DNA of 64,000 nt from Blepharisma japonicum (taxonomy: Eukaryota; Ciliophora; Heterotrichea; Heterotrichida; Blepharismidae). The stretch is taken from positions 124,001-188,000 of the forward strand of contig CATKHK010000024.1 in the NCBI GenBank assembly GCA_949751835.1, given 5' to 3'. The notes beneath the pieces were generated by a model. That model saw only the letters and a program-made list of their open reading frames with translations, ran no database searches and was not told where the DNA came from. This document shows positions 1 through 10,486 of the stretch, piece by piece; position 1 is the stretch's first letter; every line of letters starts with the position of its first letter. The position numbers were made by a program, and so were the translations under genes.

Positions 1-1
1 T

Positions 2-136
2 ACTCTATTTCAAAAATGATGAAGATTTTGAGCAATATTCATTTTAGAAGTTTTTAATCAAATCCAAATAGTTGATAAAGGAAGCTTGATTATAAATCAA
101 AATTTAAAGCTTAAATATTCAGCTCAGCAGGAATAA
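2..136 (+). CDS. possible 3' end of an upstream gene (partial, doubtful)
   Basis: A frame open from base 2 to a TAA at 134-136 when TGA is read as Trp. It gives about 44 residues with a Trp-rich start (QKWWRFWAIF) and a polar tail. Two of the Trp codons at the left edge are TGA. It could be the C-terminus of a rightward gene that starts outside the window. A frame this long is not rare by chance in AT-rich DNA with only two stop codons, so this is a weak call. No family is recognised. Confidence 0.25.
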
Positions 137-246
137 ATTTTCTCTAATAGAGTTAAGAAATAAATCCCTTCGTTGTACAGTAGCAATATAAATTAACTGA
201 CAAAACTATACTATTTTTTCAATTATTGTTGATTATTAGTTAAAAG

Positions 247-1443
247 CTAATTAGCTTGGAGAAATAGATTCTCACTTGATGAGCTATATTGGTTTGCTAG
301 TCCAATGACATTGTCCCAATAGCTCATATTCTTACCCCACACAAATGTTAGATGTCCAAATGCTAAAGTTTCCTCTTGATAGACAATAGATTTGGCAGGA
401 AGAATTCCTCTAAGCCATGCTCCGTCAGTAGGATCAGCAAGTCTGTCGTCAGTTCCAAAGAATAAAGCTATTGGGCCAGGAATCTTGGCAAAATTATATA
501 TTGGGGCTTCTTTTTGTCCATATACAACAAGATTTTCTGTTTGGCCATAGTCATATTTCTGAACTTTATAAACAAGATAGTTGGTCATCTGCTGCCAATG
601 CATCATATTGTAGACACTTGTCCCTCCTGCTTCATGAGCCAAAATAGTAGGAAACATCTCAGTGTTATCATTACCAGTTGTCAAATCAGTCAACGCCATT
701 ATTACATCATCGCATGCTCCTGCAAACAAGTCGCAGAAATCATAGTTTAAGCCAGGAGCTTTATCATATGGTAAGAATGCTCCAGCTCCATGCTTTTGCA
801 TGATTTCAAAAATTGGAATCCTTTTGAGTAGTCTGAAATAGTCGATTTTCAGGTATCTGACAGTTCCAATTGGTGCTAACGCAATAAAGATGTTAATGTT
901 TTGGATAAATGATGGGTTGGCCGCAAGGTGAGCGAACATTTGAATAGTCCCTTGAGAGTGTCCAATATAAGTAAGCTTTTGCTGCCCTGTGGTCTGAAGG
1001 ACATATGGGATCACTGCTGGGATATCATAATCAGCCATATGCTGCCAGGTGAAGTTCCAATAAGTCAGATTCTTCCAAGGATCTAATGTTGTGTGACCGA
1101 GGCTATGGTAGTTACCTCTTGAATTTCCGAACCAAACATCGTAGCCAGCATCAACCATTTGGAAACCTGGAGAATTTGGAAGATCCATAATCCAAGTATC
1201 AGCACAATCCAGAAGGCCGTGCTGCAAGAATGCGACTCTTTGATTAGGGTTTGCAGGCTGGTTGGCTTTCCTTGGAACACGGAAAAGGGTGAGAATATAA
1301 TTATCAGCTGTGGTTACAGTATGGACTTCAACCAAGTAACCATGGGCGGTGCAAACTTCTGTAAAATTGCGTTTAGCATCGGGTTTATCTTCAGCTAAGG
1401 CAAGCTGGAATAAGAATAAAACTAACAAAAGTTTGTGATTCAT
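247..1443 (-). CDS. secreted/lysosomal acid lipase (AB-hydrolase lipase family)
   Basis: 398 residues, complete, TAG stop. Family: gastric, lysosomal acid and lingual lipases, which hydrolyse triacylglycerols or cholesteryl esters in acidic compartments or outside the cell. A cleavable signal peptide is visible at residues 1-17 (hydrophobic core then ALA). The oxyanion region LQHGLLDCADTW is near 74-84, the nucleophile elbow GHSQG puts the catalytic Ser at 163, the acid is Asp333 in FGTDDRLADP, and the His is His364 in FGHLTFVWG. Length matches the usual 390-400 residues. Several NxT/S sites (NFT, NLT) suggest glycosylation. In a bacterivorous ciliate a phagosomal or lysosomal digestive role is likely (inference). 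It contains no in-frame TGA, so it reads identically in either code. Confidence 0.93.
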   Translation of the reverse strand: MNHKLLLVLFLFQLALAEDKPDAKRNFTEVCTAHGYLVEVHTVTTADNYILTLFRVPRKANQPANPNQRVAFLQHGLLDCADTWIMDLPNSPGFQMVDAGYDVWFGNSRGNYHSLGHTTLDPWKNLTYWNFTWQHMADYDIPAVIPYVLQTTGQQKLTYIGHSQGTIQMFAHLAANPSFIQNINIFIALAPIGTVRYLKIDYFRLLKRIPIFEIMQKHGAGAFLPYDKAPGLNYDFCDLFAGACDDVIMALTDLTTGNDNTEMFPTILAHEAGGTSVYNMMHWQQMTNYLVYKVQKYDYGQTENLVVYGQKEAPIYNFAKIPGPIALFFGTDDRLADPTDGAWLRGILPAKSIVYQEETLAFGHLTFVWGKNMSYWDNVIGLANQYSSSSENLFLQAN

Positions 1444-1821
1444 TTATTATTAACTCTTTTGTCTAATCAAATCAGCTGCATAAACATGAGAAAATAATTA
1501 GAGATAAATATTAAAAATCATTAATTGTTTGTATGTATTAACTAATGAAATATCTAGACTAAGCTTGTGTTGAGAAAATAAACTCTCCATAAAACTGTTG
1601 AAAAAATGCATGGGGTTTCTTTTTATAAGATCTTTGAAGCCAATTTTCTCATGCACCAGATAAAATAAGAAATTAAAGTGGAAAAATTATTTGTGGAGAC
1701 TCATTTTCTTTTTTTTTAAGATTATGCACCGTGTATAGCATAAATAAAAATCACATTTTTTATTAAATGATCCTTTTCAAATTAAATAGTTTAATTTATT
1801 ATTGATAACTTGAACATAGCG
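1444..1821. other. gene-free stretch between lipase and CK1
   Basis: 378 bp of AT-rich DNA upstream of the lipase and downstream of the leftward CK1 gene. It must hold the lipase promoter and the CK1 3' end. I see no convincing frame, RNA gene or repeat. Confidence 0.6.
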
Positions 1822-2862
1822 CTATTTATTTCTCCCTCTAGGAGCTGTATATTCCTTCTGTTCCTCTCTTCTTGCTCGCGGTGCAAAAATTTCTTTTTCA
1901 TCCTCCTTTCGCGTTCTCTGCATAGCAAAAGCTTTTTCGTCTTCTTTTTTTTCATCCCTTTCATTCCTGTAATTCATTGAATTTAACAAAACCCAATCAA
2001 AAATAAAATCATACTCAAACTGTTCTCTTAAAAACAAATCTTTAAAGAGCCTTCTCAAGTATGCATAATCTGGTCTATCTTCAAATCCGAGAGCCTTACA
2101 ATAATTTAAATAGGTTGTAAATTCAGGTGGAAAATTTCTGCACAAAGTTTCAGTAGATGTTTGCATTTTGACCTCCATGATTCTTTCATATTTTTGCTTC
2201 TTATTTGAAGCATTTAACCCTTGTCATGGTAAAGATCCTCTTAAAAAATACATGAAAACATATGCAAGTCCTTCCATGTCATCTCTTCTGCTCTGCTCAA
2301 TCCCTATATGAGTGTTCACAGATGCGTACCTTGCCGTGCCTGTCAGGCTTTTCCCTTCCCTCATTGGTATATGTTGGTTTGTCCTAGAATCTCTAAACTT
2401 CTTTGCCAGGCCATAATCAATTACATACACAAGGTTTGCTTTCCTTCCTAAGCCAATTAAAAAGTTATCCGGCTTGATATCTCGATGCAAAAAATTCTTT
2501 GCGTGAAGATACTCAATTCTCGCTATCATTTGGTCTGCAAGCATAAGTGTGGTTTTTAGCGAAAAACGCCTGTTACAGTAGTTAAACAGATCTTCCAGCG
2601 ATGGGCCAAGAATATCTATAACCATCACATTATAATCCCCTTCCTGTCCAAATCAGTGGATAAAAGGTATTCCAGGTCCTCCTTGCAGAATCCTGTAAAT
2701 TCTCGATTCATATAAAAGTTGCGGGTGCCGTGTTCGGATTGGCTCCAGCTTAATAGCGACTTCTTCGTTTGTTTGTACATTTGTGCCTATATATATTTCC
2801 CCAAAACTGCCACTGCCAATTTTACGCCCCAATTTAAACTTGCCACCAACTTTTAAATCCAT
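1822..2862 (-). CDS. casein kinase 1 family Ser/Thr kinase
   Basis: 346 residues, one exon, TAG stop, with two in-frame TGA codons read as Trp. Visible kinase parts: Gly-rich loop [16 protein letters not shown] lysine, HRDIKPDN catalytic loop, metal motif DYG (DFG in most CK1), and the CK1-specific LTGTARYAS and EQSRRDDME. The motif LRGSLPWQGL has its conserved Trp encoded by TGA, and another TGA lies in the segment before [13 protein letters not shown]1 phosphorylates acidic or primed substrates in many pathways. The C-terminal tail (about residues 300-346) carries three imperfect charged repeats around [26 protein letters not shown] and [13 protein letters not shown]. The GSK3 gene lies 45 bp upstream in the same direction. 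Confidence 0.95.
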
Positions 2863-2907
2863 TTAAGTATCACGTTAAACGTACGCAATTATACAAAACA
2901 ACTAAAT

Positions 2908-4050
2908 TTAAGAAGGCTGATACCACGATGGGGTTAAAGCTCTGACCAATTCTGGGTTGTATCTTTCACGTTCTTCGGCTGTCCAGTTGAAAAGAGGAGG
3001 AAGTGGGTCTCCGTTTGGAAGTCGTGTCGCTTCATCTCTGAGCTGGTCAAAGAAAGGGTGCTGCAAGGACTCTAAAGCTGTAGGTCTCAAATTCGGAGAA
3101 TAAACGAGCAAGGTAGAGACGAAGTCAATAGCATCTTGCGGAGTTCTTGACTTGAAGACTCGATTCCAAGGATGCTGCCTTATTTGAGGGAAGTGGTTTT
3201 CTGTATAGTTGGGATTCATATCACGAATTTGTTCCCTTGTAGGAGTGCCCAATATCTTTATGATTTCTACAAGCTGGTCAACACCGCTTTCGCCTGGAAA
3301 GAGAGGCTGCCCTAGCAGAAGTTCCCCAACGACTGCACCTGCGCTCCAAACATCAATTGCAGGGGTATAGTCTGTGGCTCCAAAAATCAGTTCAGGAGCT
3401 CTATAATATCTTGAGCATATATAAGAAACATTAGGCTCTCCTTTGACCAATTTCTTAGCTGACCCAAAATCGCAAAGCTTAATGCGGTGAAAGTTAGTAT
3501 CAACGAGCACATTTTGAGGTTTGATATCTCTATGGCAAACACCCATAGCATGGATATAAGCTAGTGCTCTCATTATTTGGTAACTATAGAGTTTTACTAA
3601 CAAAATAGGCACTGGCTGTCTCATTCTGTTGTAATGTTTGGTCACCCGGTACACTGTTTCATTGACAAAGTCCATAACTACGTTGAGATAGAGCTCATTT
3701 GGCTTTTCCCCATTTGTATAGAATGCATGGCGGAATGTCACGATATTTGGGTGCGTCAATTCCTTTATTATCTGGAGTTCACGATTTTTATACCTGGGGT
3801 CTTGCAAGACTTTTTTTATCGCAACAGTTTCACCGGTTTCAGCGATTGTGGCTTGGTAGACAACACCAAAGCTACCTTGGCCGATCTGCTTGTCAGCATT
3901 ATAGGTGAAATTTCCACTTCCTCCCCTTCTTTCGTCAATGCTCATCCTACTCATGGAGTCACTTAGCTCTCCTACACGTCTCCTCACAGAGGCGGATGAC
4001 ACATTGTGAGCGACACTGTTCTTTGATACCCTGTTGCTGGATCTCTCCAT
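2908..4050 (-). CDS. glycogen synthase kinase 3 (GSK3/shaggy)
   Basis: 380 residues, one exon, TAA stop. CMGC-family kinase that phosphorylates primed substrates. Visible: Gly-rich loop GQGSFGVVY near residue 57, [12 protein letters not shown]3 signature [19 protein letters not shown] in [10 protein letters not shown], and activation-loop [13 protein letters not shown] containing the autophosphorylated Tyr. Downstream [20 protein letters not shown] and [14 protein letters not shown] are diagnostic. The Ser/Arg-rich N-terminus (residues 1-45) could hold an inhibitory Ser equivalent, but no clear Akt-type site is assigned. Length is normal for the family (350-420). It is tandem with CK1, another kinase, with no sign of shared descent beyond the kinase fold. 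Confidence 0.97.
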   Translation of the reverse strand: MERSSNRVSKNSVAHNVSSASVRRRVGELSDSMSRMSIDERRGGSGNFTYNADKQIGQGSFGVVYQATIAETGETVAIKKVLQDPRYKNRELQIIKELTHPNIVTFRHAFYTNGEKPNELYLNVVMDFVNETVYRVTKHYNRMRQPVPILLVKLYSYQIMRALAYIHAMGVCHRDIKPQNVLVDTNFHRIKLCDFGSAKKLVKGEPNVSYICSRYYRAPELIFGATDYTPAIDVWSAGAVVGELLLGQPLFPGESGVDQLVEIIKILGTPTREQIRDMNPNYTENHFPQIRQHPWNRVFKSRTPQDAIDFVSTLLVYSPNLRPTALESLQHPFFDQLRDEATRLPNGDPLPPLFNWTAEERERYNPELVRALTPSWYQPS

Positions 4051-4540
4051 GTTTTATTTTATAGCCTAATGATATTTGAATTTAATTCACATTTGATTTA
4101 AGAATTGCTTTCTGAATGGTGTAGTTTTCCATTTAGAAGCTTTTAAGGATGTGGAGGCTTATATAAAAAGCTTAATTGTTTAAAAAGCATTAAACTTGAA
4201 TAATTTAATAAGATTTTTTTTATTTCATGGGAAAACAATAGGCATTTTGCATTTTGCTTTATTATTCAAAATTGAACCAATTATAATTTATTCAATAAAG
4301 CAGTGTTCGTTCTTTAATTATATCAACTATTGTTGCAAAACCAGAATTTAAATTTTTAGATATTGAATGCAATTAGCATTCTACTTCAAAAATGAGAATA
4401 AATACTTTTTTACGGTGGCTAACGTTAAAACTGATTTTGCTGCTAAAAAAAATAAGCCATAAGATTGACTACTGAAGAATTCAAGATGGCTAACCAGTAT
4501 ATCAAAGTGAATATAATTTTTTAAAGCTTTTATTAAAGTT
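4051..4540. other. gene-free stretch upstream of GSK3
   Basis: 490 bp, AT-rich, between the GSK3 start and the end of the CCT-motif gene. A 34-codon rightward frame from about 4393 looks accidental. No RNA gene or repeat was recognised. Confidence 0.55.
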
Positions 4541-5008
4541 TTACAAATCATTTAGATTATCGTCAAAGCTTTTTACGAATTTTCCTTTGACCCTTAATTT
4601 ATGCTTCGCAGTTTCACTCCTGCCTTTGAATGATCTTGAGATCCTCACTTTTTGCCTGTATTTTTTGAGCTTCATTTTATATTTCAAGATTTTTTGTTCT
4701 CTTACATGCGGAGGGTATATTCCTACCAGCGGTTTTTCATCTTCAAATTCAGCAGCGGTGCTTGCAATTGAGTTTCAGCTCTCAATTCTAGGCATTTTTG
4801 CTTTGTCTTCGGGTACGAAGGAAGACAAGCAAGACTCCAGTTGGTGATATTTTACTTTTTCTGATTCCAGCTCTTGAGATAATTGTGCACACTTCTCTCT
4901 TTCGGCGAGAAGCTCATTGGAGAGCTGGGCAATAAGGTTTATCCCAGGTCCAATGGAATTCCAATGAATAGGGATCGGGACAAATATTTTTTCTTCTTGT
5001 TCTTCCAT
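4541..5008 (-). CDS. small CCT-motif protein (CONSTANS/CO-like/TOC1-type motif)
   Basis: 155 residues with the internal TGA at codon 78 read as Trp, TAA stop. The start chosen is the ATG giving MEEQEEKIF; an upstream ATG 13 codons earlier is possible. Residues 25-65 are helical, probably coiled coil. Residues 103-146 read REQKILKYKMKLKKYRQ, then KVRISR, then KLRVKGKFVK. The order Arg-Glu, Leu-x-Tyr, Lys/Arg-rich stretch, I/VR, R and final R-h-K-G-x-F-h-K fits the CCT motif known from plant CONSTANS, TOC1 and ZIM proteins, where it mediates DNA or protein binding in the nucleus. The stop placement under standard code would have removed this domain. Function in ciliates is unknown. Confidence 0.72.
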
Positions 5009-5756
5009 AATTATAATTATAAACTTTCTGGCGACCCTATTTATCACGTTCCTTCTATTAGAAAATAATTTTTTACGTTATTAAATAATGCCTTAAATGG
5101 GATTTGGACTCAGAAATTAACGAAAATTCGATTAGGCACAATTTGATATTTAGTGAGCTGATTTATTTATATATATAAATTCTAGTCTTAAAGGGGATAT
5201 ATAGAAGGCAACTCTGACTTGATAAATAATTGATTTCATGAGTTAGTTTTGAAGCTTTTAAATAACTGACATTGCATAGCAAAATTGGATATATTCTATA
5301 TGAGTGACATGAGATATAAATAGAATTGGAAATTTGAAATAAGACCTATTTTATTTATTACTGAACAGGTTAATTGAATTATATTGCATAGCTATTGTTG
5401 CTTTTTAATTTGAAAATAGATTTACTAATAGCATGTAATAGATATTCTGCCAATACACCTTAATGGTAATAACTTTTTTTATGCTCATAGTTAATGCTGA
5501 ATTTTATGGTAAATTTGCTATCCACTATCCTTGGATATATTAGCAACCATTATAAAAATATTCAATTAAATAATTTCCCCAAAAATACTGCTTGAGATAT
5601 ATTTTTAAAATAATTTATCATTTGATTCACAAGGAATTCTTGAAATCGATCAAAAAATAATCTTGCTCGAAATCTATTCTTTTCTGATCGTTCTTTTTCG
5701 CTGGTTGAATCAAATAATGACGAAAGAAATGTCATTTTAGTAATTTCTTCAACATT
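5009..5756. other. divergent intergenic region
   Basis: About 750 bp between two diverging genes, very AT-rich with runs such as atatatat near 5170. It must contain promoters for both neighbours. No frame longer than noise, RNA gene or repeat array was recognised. Confidence 0.55.
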
Positions 5757-6389
5757 ATGGTTTCCACAAAGGCCAAAATCCTGATCAAGTTAAGCCTCGA
5801 TACCTTATACTTCATATTTGCTTTGACAGTTTGCTTCACGGATGTCTTCAAATTTATGAAAAACTATTATATTGGAATGATTAACCTGACCACTCAAACT
5901 ACAACATATTCTATTACTGTAGAAGCTACAGGAACATTTCAAGAATTCAAAGACCATTGGTGTAACAAGAATTATTTACCTGACAAGATATGCGACAATA
6001 TAGATGATTTTAAAACAGGCGGAATCCTATTTGTAGTCTTCTCAGCCCTTGCGCACTTATTTTGGCTCTACAGTGTTGTAAGCCTTATTTTTAAGTGTTG
6101 CTTTCAAAACTTTTCCTTTGCACTGATTCATGATCTCGAAAACTTTATCTATCCAGCAATCTACGCCCTAAGCGTTGTGCTTTACATTTTTGTGAGCAAA
6201 ATTTACTCAGTTAATCCACCAAAATACTATGATGACGATTATGACGTAAAAACCCAAGAAGGCGAAGCATTTATGTATATTGCTCTATGCTTTGGAGTGC
6301 TAAGTGGACTGCTATTTCTTTTTAGCCGAACAGAAATTAATGAAAATTGCAAAGTCAGTGGTGGCAAGAATGCTTATTTAATGGGCTAA
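5757..6389 (+). CDS. four-helix membrane protein, unrecognised
   Basis: 210 residues, TAA stop, no in-frame TGA. Four hydrophobic segments at about 8-30, 87-112, 129-151 and 170-190. The loop between helices 1 and 2 is about 55 residues with three potential disulfide or glycosylation features (NLT, CNKNYLPDKICDN); the loop between 3 and 4 is acidic (YYDDDYD). This is a claudin/tetraspan-like layout, but no family signature is present. It lies 46 bp before a tandem pair of other four-helix proteins, so the three could serve a common membrane function; sequence similarity to that pair is not obvious. Confidence 0.8.
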   Translation: MVSTKAKILIKLSLDTLYFIFALTVCFTDVFKFMKNYYIGMINLTTQTTTYSITVEATGTFQEFKDHWCNKNYLPDKICDNIDDFKTGGILFVVFSALAHLFWLYSVVSLIFKCCFQNFSFALIHDLENFIYPAIYALSVVLYIFVSKIYSVNPPKYYDDDYDVKTQEGEAFMYIALCFGVLSGLLFLFSRTEINENCKVSGGKNAYLMG

Positions 6390-6435
6390 AATTTAAAATC
6401 GAATTGATTTCTAGTGTTTAGATAATTATTTAAAG

Positions 6436-7401
6436 ATGACTATTTTAAGACTCAAAGTTTATGGGATTGATCATAAAATATTTTGGCTTATTTTCTTAGC
6501 TCTTCAAGCATTGCTAGTATCTTGTATGATTGGAACTTTAGGAGCTGAGAAATGAATTGAAATGAAAAATGATAAAGCCACTTGAAAGGGAGCTCTAACA
6601 TCAGTTACGGATAGCGATACGCTTTGTATTAGTAAATCTACATATAATGATCTTCGATCTGATTATTGTGTTTATAAAAGTAAATGCTCAGATCCTAACG
6701 ATGCCTACTGCGACATGTTCAGAAACTTAGACAATTGTGGATCACTGTATATTGTTTTAGAAATTATTGCCATAATTTGCATTATTATATGAGCTATAAT
6801 ATTAGTTTGCTTTATTTGTAGTATCAATTGCTTTCCTATATCATTTTGCTGTTCTTCGACCTCATGCATTTTTCATTACATTGCCTTTCTTTCTTGGATG
6901 GGATGATCAAATACAAATTTTAATGGAGATTGTGATAGCGATATTCAATCTAGTGATGAAGCTCCAGCACTATGCGCAAAAGATGGACCGAGCTTATCCT
7001 TATTTTTGGTGGTTGTATACCCAATTATTTTGATAGCTTTTATTATTATTGGTGCAAAAGCAATTCGTGTAAAGAGATTAGAAGCTATCCAAGGTAGAGT
7101 AATTGGAGCGAGTGAGCTAGTGCAATTGAATAACCCAAATCAAGTGCAAATGTTTGTTCAGCCTGGATACGCTCCTTATAGTCAAGCGGCACCAGTTGTA
7201 TACCCAGCAGGAGAGCCGATTATTCCGCAGCCTTACCAATATCCTCCTACAACACAGGAAAATTATAGCGGGCAATCACAAGGCTTTTTCCTGCCCCCAA
7301 TAGCTCAGCCTCTCTTTTATAATACGTATCAAAATACTCCTCTAAATGCAACTCAAGTGGAACAGCATAACTTGGGCTCGTCTTATGATAAAAATCATTA
7401 A
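6436..7401 (+). CDS. Cys-rich multi-pass membrane protein with Pro/Tyr-rich tail (paralog A)
   Basis: 321 residues when in-frame TGA is read as Trp; under the standard code the first half of the gene disappears. Start ATG at 6436, TAA stop. Hydrophobic helices at about 15-36, 104-128, a weaker one at 138-156, and 187-208. The first loop (37-103) holds several Cys residues (LCIS, YCVYKSKC, YCDMF, NCG), suggesting disulfides outside the cell. A CICSINC/FCCSSTSC cluster near 127-144 could be palmitoylated. The cytosolic tail (210-321) is rich in Pro, Gln and Tyr (QPYQYPP). About half of the residues are shared with the next gene, 291 bp downstream, so they are a tandem duplicate. Function unknown. 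Confidence 0.85.
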
Positions 7402-7692
7402 TTATAAACCATAAAAAGTATTTAATTGATTATTTTATTTCAATTAATTCTTAAAAAGTATATAAAATATATAATTTACATAGTTTTAGAGGGTTATTTG
7501 TACAATTATGCTTTGAAATATAATTACATTTATTCTCATCAATCTATAGTTATATCACTAATAGTTTAATCTAAAAATTAAATAACTACTTTATTGGCAA
7601 ATTTTTAGAAAATTTAGAGAGCAGAGAGCTTAAAAAGCTTAATGCATCTCCTAAATATATGATTTAATTTAATTATTCTATATTATTATCCT

Positions 7693-8574
7693 ATGGGCAT
7701 CTTGAAACTCAAGGTATATGGGGTTGATCACAAAATTCTTTGAACTATCTTTTTTGCTCTCCAGGCTCTATTATTTTCATGCATGCTTGGCACTTTAGGA
7801 ACCCAGAGCTGGGTTGAAATGAAAACCTCGAACTCTTGAAAAGGCTCACTTGTATCAGTTACAGATAGTGAAATCAGTTGCATTAGCGAATCTTCATATG
7901 CTGATATAAAGCAAGACATCTGTGATGATGACAATCCTGACTGCGTTGATCCTAATAATATCTTTTGCGATTTGTTTACTGATCTAAGTAGTGGGGCAGC
8001 AGTTTATATTTTATTTGAAGTTATTTCACTTATCTGCATAGTTGTGTGAGCTATAGTGTTGGTATGCTTTATTTTTAGTGTTAATTGTTTTTGGATATCA
8101 TTTTGCTGCTCCTCAAGCGCTTGTTCACTTCATTGTATCGCTTTCTTATCTTGGGTCGGGCTTACAAAAGCAAGATTTAATGGAAATTGTAAAAATAGTG
8201 ATCAAAGTTCGGACGAGCTAGCTATATGCGCAGGTGATGGGCCAAATTTGTCACTATTCTTGATGATATTTTTCCCGATAGTTTGAATAGCCTTTATAAT
8301 TATCGGTAAAAGAGCAATTTATGTAAGAAGATTAGAAGCAATTGGAATTTCAGCAGTTGAAACAACTCAGATAACTCACATAAATAACCCGATCCAAGCT
8401 CAGCAAGGGTTTACTCCTTATAACCCTCAAATAGCATACCCAGGAGGGCAGCCAAGTTATCCTCAGCCATACCAATATCCGCCTCCTGGACCGCAAATTT
8501 ATGCAGCTTATCCTCAAGGACCCTCACCAATAGCGCAACCCCAGCTTATAGCCCACAATCCTAAGGCTTATTAA
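7693..8574 (+). CDS. Cys-rich multi-pass membrane protein with Pro/Tyr-rich tail (paralog B)
   Basis: 293 residues with TGA=Trp, ATG at 7693, TAA stop. It matches paralog A throughout: an N-terminus K-V-Y-G-V/I-D-H-K-I followed by a helix ending SCMxGTLG, the loop motif VTDS, the Cys-rich loop, SFCCSS, FNGxC, SSDE, a DGPxLSLFL helix and then R-R/K-RLEAI. The tail is again Pro/Tyr/Gln-rich (PYQYPPPGPQIY). Conservation is highest in helices and Cys positions and lowest in the tail. The pattern suggests a cell-surface or vesicle protein with a cytosolic adaptor-binding tail, which is inference only. Confidence 0.85.
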
Positions 8575-8628
8575 CTCCATAACTCAGAAATAAAATTTAA
8601 ACCTTTTTTAATATTTTTATTAACTAAA

Positions 8629-9048
8629 ATGGAACAGCTTGATGAATGGAATCAAGTAAACTCAGAGCTGAACAAATCGTAATTATTACTCAGCTGCGAG
8701 GACAGGAAGCCCAGGTTTGTTCTCTTTGTTGAAAAATGGAATCCATTCAGCCTTCATGCTGCTCGAATTTTAAGAAAAATAAAAGCAGAAAGCTCTGAAC
8801 AAGATATTTTCATTGTGGATGCAGATAAGTTATTTAGCATTGCTTCTGGGTTCGGAATTATTGGAACTCCAGCCTTGATTGTGTTTTTTAGAGGCATGCC
8901 AGTTAAAATAAAAAGAAGAGGATGGGAAGAAGACGTCAAATGTAAATATTATACAGATGTGGGAGTAACTTCTGAAAGCAATTATTATAATATTGTTCAT
9001 ATGGGAAGGGAACAAGCAATCACTGGAAACCCATTAATATGTGACTAA
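8629..9048 (+). CDS. thioredoxin-fold protein without redox cysteines
   Basis: 134 residues from two exons, 8629-8678 and 8694-9048, TAA stop. The second half shows thioredoxin-like sequence: FVLFVEKWNPFSLHA where active thioredoxins have a WCxxC, then DIFIVDAD, and GIIGTPALIVFFRG with the cis-proline TP motif. The catalytic Cys pair is absent (WNPF), so a dithiol reductase activity is unlikely; a binding or chaperone role is more plausible. Cys occurs at the exon junction (SCEDR), near the C-terminus (VKC) and as the last-but-one residue. Without removing the 15-nt intron the reading frame stops at codon 18. Confidence 0.7.
8679..8693 (+). other. 15-nt intron
   Basis: GTAATTATTACTCAG, phase 2. 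Removal joins SELNKS to CEDRKPRF in frame. If retained, it gives an immediate TAA. A is at position 10. Confidence 0.85.
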
Positions 9049-9342
9049 CTTAGCATAAGTGAAGAATAAGAATATTTATTGAAATATAATATATATCGTT
9101 GCCATATGGATTTTAGCCTAAGTTCGATGCAATAAATCAGTTTCATCTTAATATTTTCAACAAAATCATTGAGGCTATGATTAAGCATGCTCCTTAATAA
9201 ATAATTAAAGACTGAAGTATTAATTTCTATGTCTAACTATCTTCCATATATTTGCAAAATATTTAATAATTTTCATTTTTCAATATTTATTTCTTTTGAA
9301 ATTCTGTCTGAGACAGAGCAGATACTTAGAGAAATATATTTT

Positions 9343-10227
9343 TTAAGCCTTGCAATTTAAAGACACTTGAGCTCTCTTATAATATAACGAAACAGCTGGA
9401 TAGACATTTATAGGGACATTTTTATATGCAATTCCATAATCCTTGCCATTTTTTTGAAAACTGATTCATCCAAGTTCACCTTTATATTCAAGCTTAACTC
9501 CTATGACGTCTCCAGTTTGCACACTTTCGCCAAAATAATCTTCAATCCCAGTTTCTGGTCGAAATTTTTTGCCTCCACTGCATCTTATTCCCCAAAATAA
9601 GCCTATATCAGGTGGGTGACCATATAATGCTACGTTTTCATCAGCAACTCCTATAAATACATCGTCGTCATCCACAATTAAATCAATTGTCATTTCCCAT
9701 GTATAGAGCCCAGATGATAAACATATATTGCAAAGCACTGTTTCGAACTCTTCTTCAGTTCTCTTTGAGGCTGTCAAGCAATTATTCGAGATTTCTATGT
9801 TGCTTGCTTTTTTGTTTTCGTTAAAATAAAAGTTTTGCCTTAGCAAAGCAATAAAAGTTGAATTGGATTTTAGCTTAAGGGATAAAGGAGAATCTGCAGC
9901 TTTTATTTCTTTTATAGATCCCATTGGATAATATAGCTTGATTATAGTTCCTGGAGGTAGGGAATATTGATTTTTCAAGTAAGAAAAAAGATTAGAGAAG
10001 TCATGGGAAATGTCTCAGTCGAGTGATAATAATTTTCGATCTTTTGCGAAGCATTTCACTTTTATTGTGATGGTATTGCTGATTGAATTTGGATCAATAT
10101 ATCCTATTCCACCCCAAGAAAATTTGACTACAGCTTTTGATGGGCTTTTTTCTAAGAGCTCTCCATATCCCCAAAAAGTATAAACTTTAGTATTTTCTAA
10201 TCAATTATCCCCTTCTTGTCTTGTCAT
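9343..10227 (-). CDS. SPRY-domain protein
   Basis: 294 residues with TGA=Trp, ATG at 10227, TAA stop. The C-terminal half (about 120-280) is a SPRY domain: GLYTWEMTIDLI, DDDVFIGVADE, GLFWGIRCSGGKKF, VQTGDVIGVKLEYKGELGWISFQKNGKDYGIAYKNV, shown here as separate strands, with the usual GDVIGV core and FxxNGxxxG end. SPRY domains bind protein partners, often as substrate adaptors. The N-terminal 110 residues are a strand-rich region of unknown fold (YTFWGYGELL). No RING or SOCS box is visible. It is divergent from calcineurin B across 259 bp. Confidence 0.85.
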
Positions 10228-10486
10228 ATTTCTTTATAGTAAAAATTTTATTATATCATATTTCATGTTTTAAAAACAATTAATAATTAATATATACAAA
10301 ACCTAAAGCAATTAAGTTTATTTTCTTATTATTCCATTAAATAAACTCAAATTCTCTTTTACACACATAAGTAAGTAAAGCTAAATTGAATATTCATTTT
10401 ATCATATCTCCCAATAATTAATATAAACTTCTAATATGTAATCACTGGCTTCAGTATTTCAAAATTGCTTTAGTTATATATAAAAA

